DNA of 16,151 bases from Hydrogenothermus sp. (GTDB lineage Bacteria > Aquificota > Aquificia > Aquificales > Hydrogenothermaceae), in contig QNYP01000024.1 in NCBI GenBank assembly GCA_003978675.1, forward strand, positions 1 through 16,151, written 5' to 3'. The notes beneath the pieces were generated by a model. That model had not been told where the DNA came from. It was given only the letters and a program-made list of their open reading frames with translations, and ran no database searches. Shown piece after piece: positions 15,579-16,151 of this stretch (positions within the stretch are counted from its first letter, which is position 1; each line of letters opens with the position of its first letter). A program made the position numbers and the translations under genes.

Positions 15579-15584
15579 ATTATA
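15579..15584 (-). promoter_or_regulatory. Possible -10 box for glyQ
   Basis: TATAAT on the minus strand, 31 bases before the glyQ ATG, within the only gap (15548-15604) upstream of glyQ. No convincing -35 box is seen 16-18 bases further upstream, and the gap is extremely AT-rich, so a chance match is quite possible. Confidence 0.25.
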
Positions 15585-15604
15585 AAACAAAACTTTTATT
15601 TTTA

Positions 15605-16151
15605 TTACTTAGATGGAACATCATGTATAACAATATTTTTTCCTGCCCATTTACTCATAATATCACAAGCAACTTGAGCTCCTGAACCTATTGCTGCAGC
15701 AAACATTGTGCTACAACCTGCAATATTTCCAGCAACCCAAAGATTTTCCCTAACTTTGAAGTTTCCATCATGTTTAACCATAACTTTTCCCGGTCTTGGA
15801 GCCCTAATATTATCAATAACCTCTACATTTAATCCTTTTATCGAAAATTCATGAAATCCTGTAGCAAGAACTAAAATATCTCCCTTATAAGTTTCACCGC
15901 TTTCTGTTTTAACAGTAAATAATCCGTTTTCTTCTACTGCTTCAATAACTCTGCCTTCTTTTATTTCCACATTTCCAAATTCTAAAGCTTGATTTTTTAT
16001 TTCTTTTAACAAATTAGTTCCTATTGTCCCTTTAGGTATTCCTGCAACATTATTTAATTCTGCTTTTAAAAGGTCTGATGCACCGCTATTATCAATGATT
16101 AAATACCTTCTATTTTTAGACCAATCAAATCTATCATTTGCAGAAGCTAAA
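15605..16151 (-). CDS. TrxB-like FAD oxidoreductase, 5' end beyond the window
   Basis: Incomplete at its N-terminus: the frame stays open to the window edge, and the TTG at 16012 is an internal Leu, not the start. About 182 residues are visible. RRYLIIDNSGASDLL resembles the second strand of an FAD-binding Rossmann fold; GTIGTNLLKEIKNQALEFGNVEI and GDILVLATGF match the first half of thioredoxin reductase-like flavoproteins; NLWVAGNIAGCSTMFAAAIGSGAQVACDIM matches their C-terminal FAD segment, with Asn in place of the usual Asp of GD. Only about 45 residues separate the two halves, so the NAD(P)H-binding domain with its CxxC appears to be missing. Redox partner and substrate are unknown. It is upstream of glyQ, same direction. 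Confidence 0.8.
   Translation of the reverse strand, partial: LASANDRFDWSKNRRYLIIDNSGASDLLKAELNNVAGIPKGTIGTNLLKEIKNQALEFGNVEIKEGRVIEAVEENGLFTVKTESGETYKGDILVLATGFHEFSIKGLNVEVIDNIRAPRPGKVMVKHDGNFKVRENLWVAGNIAGCSTMFAAAIGSGAQVACDIMSKWAGKNIVIHDVPSK

Noticed and set aside
15605..16012. 135-residue complete gene starting at TTG 16012
   Set aside because: The frame continues without a stop to the window edge, and the upstream residues match an FAD-binding fold, so the gene is truncated by the window.

Overview
This window is AT-rich bacterial chromosome, roughly one third G+C by eye, coding on almost every base. The proteins are rich in Lys, Glu and Ile. The gene set (split glyQ/glyS glycyl-tRNA synthetase, PEP synthase, type IV pilus assembly genes, an E. 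coli-type IlvD) and the codon use suggest a thermophilic member of the Aquificota, possibly Sulfurihydrogenibium or another Hydrogenothermaceae. That placement is inference from protein character, not a database result. I see no rRNA, tRNA, CRISPR array, insertion sequence or prophage gene, and no gene-free stretch over 300 bases.

Positions 1-3867 are a plus-strand cluster with overlapping or abutting genes: ilvD (branched-chain amino acid synthesis), a Uma2/DUF820 PD-(D/E)XK nuclease-like gene, a divergent metK (S-adenosylmethionine synthase), and a small GGDEF-like protein that has lost its catalytic motif. The first 81 bases of the window are a perfect reverse complement of an internal part of ilvD (199-279). 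This is the strangest feature here. It is either a recent inverted duplication or an assembly/amplification chimera at a contig end.

Positions 3864-9523 are a minus-strand cluster read pilM - pilN - pilO - small PilP-position gene - pilQ - lpd. It encodes the inner-membrane alignment platform and outer-membrane secretin of a type IV pilus (surface attachment, twitching, DNA uptake), followed by a dihydrolipoamide dehydrogenase 12 bases after pilQ. The canonical PilP lipoprotein is replaced by a 77-residue exported protein without a lipobox cysteine. The two clusters converge and overlap by 4 bases, sharing the palindrome TTAA as both stops, with no room for an intergenic terminator.

Positions 9615-16151 are a second minus-strand cluster. 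It reads: TrxB-like flavoprotein (cut by the window end) - glyQ - a small broken ORF - two tiny membrane proteins (66 and 33 residues) - glyS - ppsA. The two glycyl-tRNA synthetase subunits are therefore separated by three tiny ORFs. A strong 10-bp hairpin lies between ppsA and pilM. The window is mostly housekeeping. The points most worth a second look are the inverted ilvD repeat, the small membrane pair between glyQ and glyS, the reduced PilP, the dead GGDEF, the shortened gating loop of MetK, and a TrxB-like protein that seems to lack the NAD(P)H domain.
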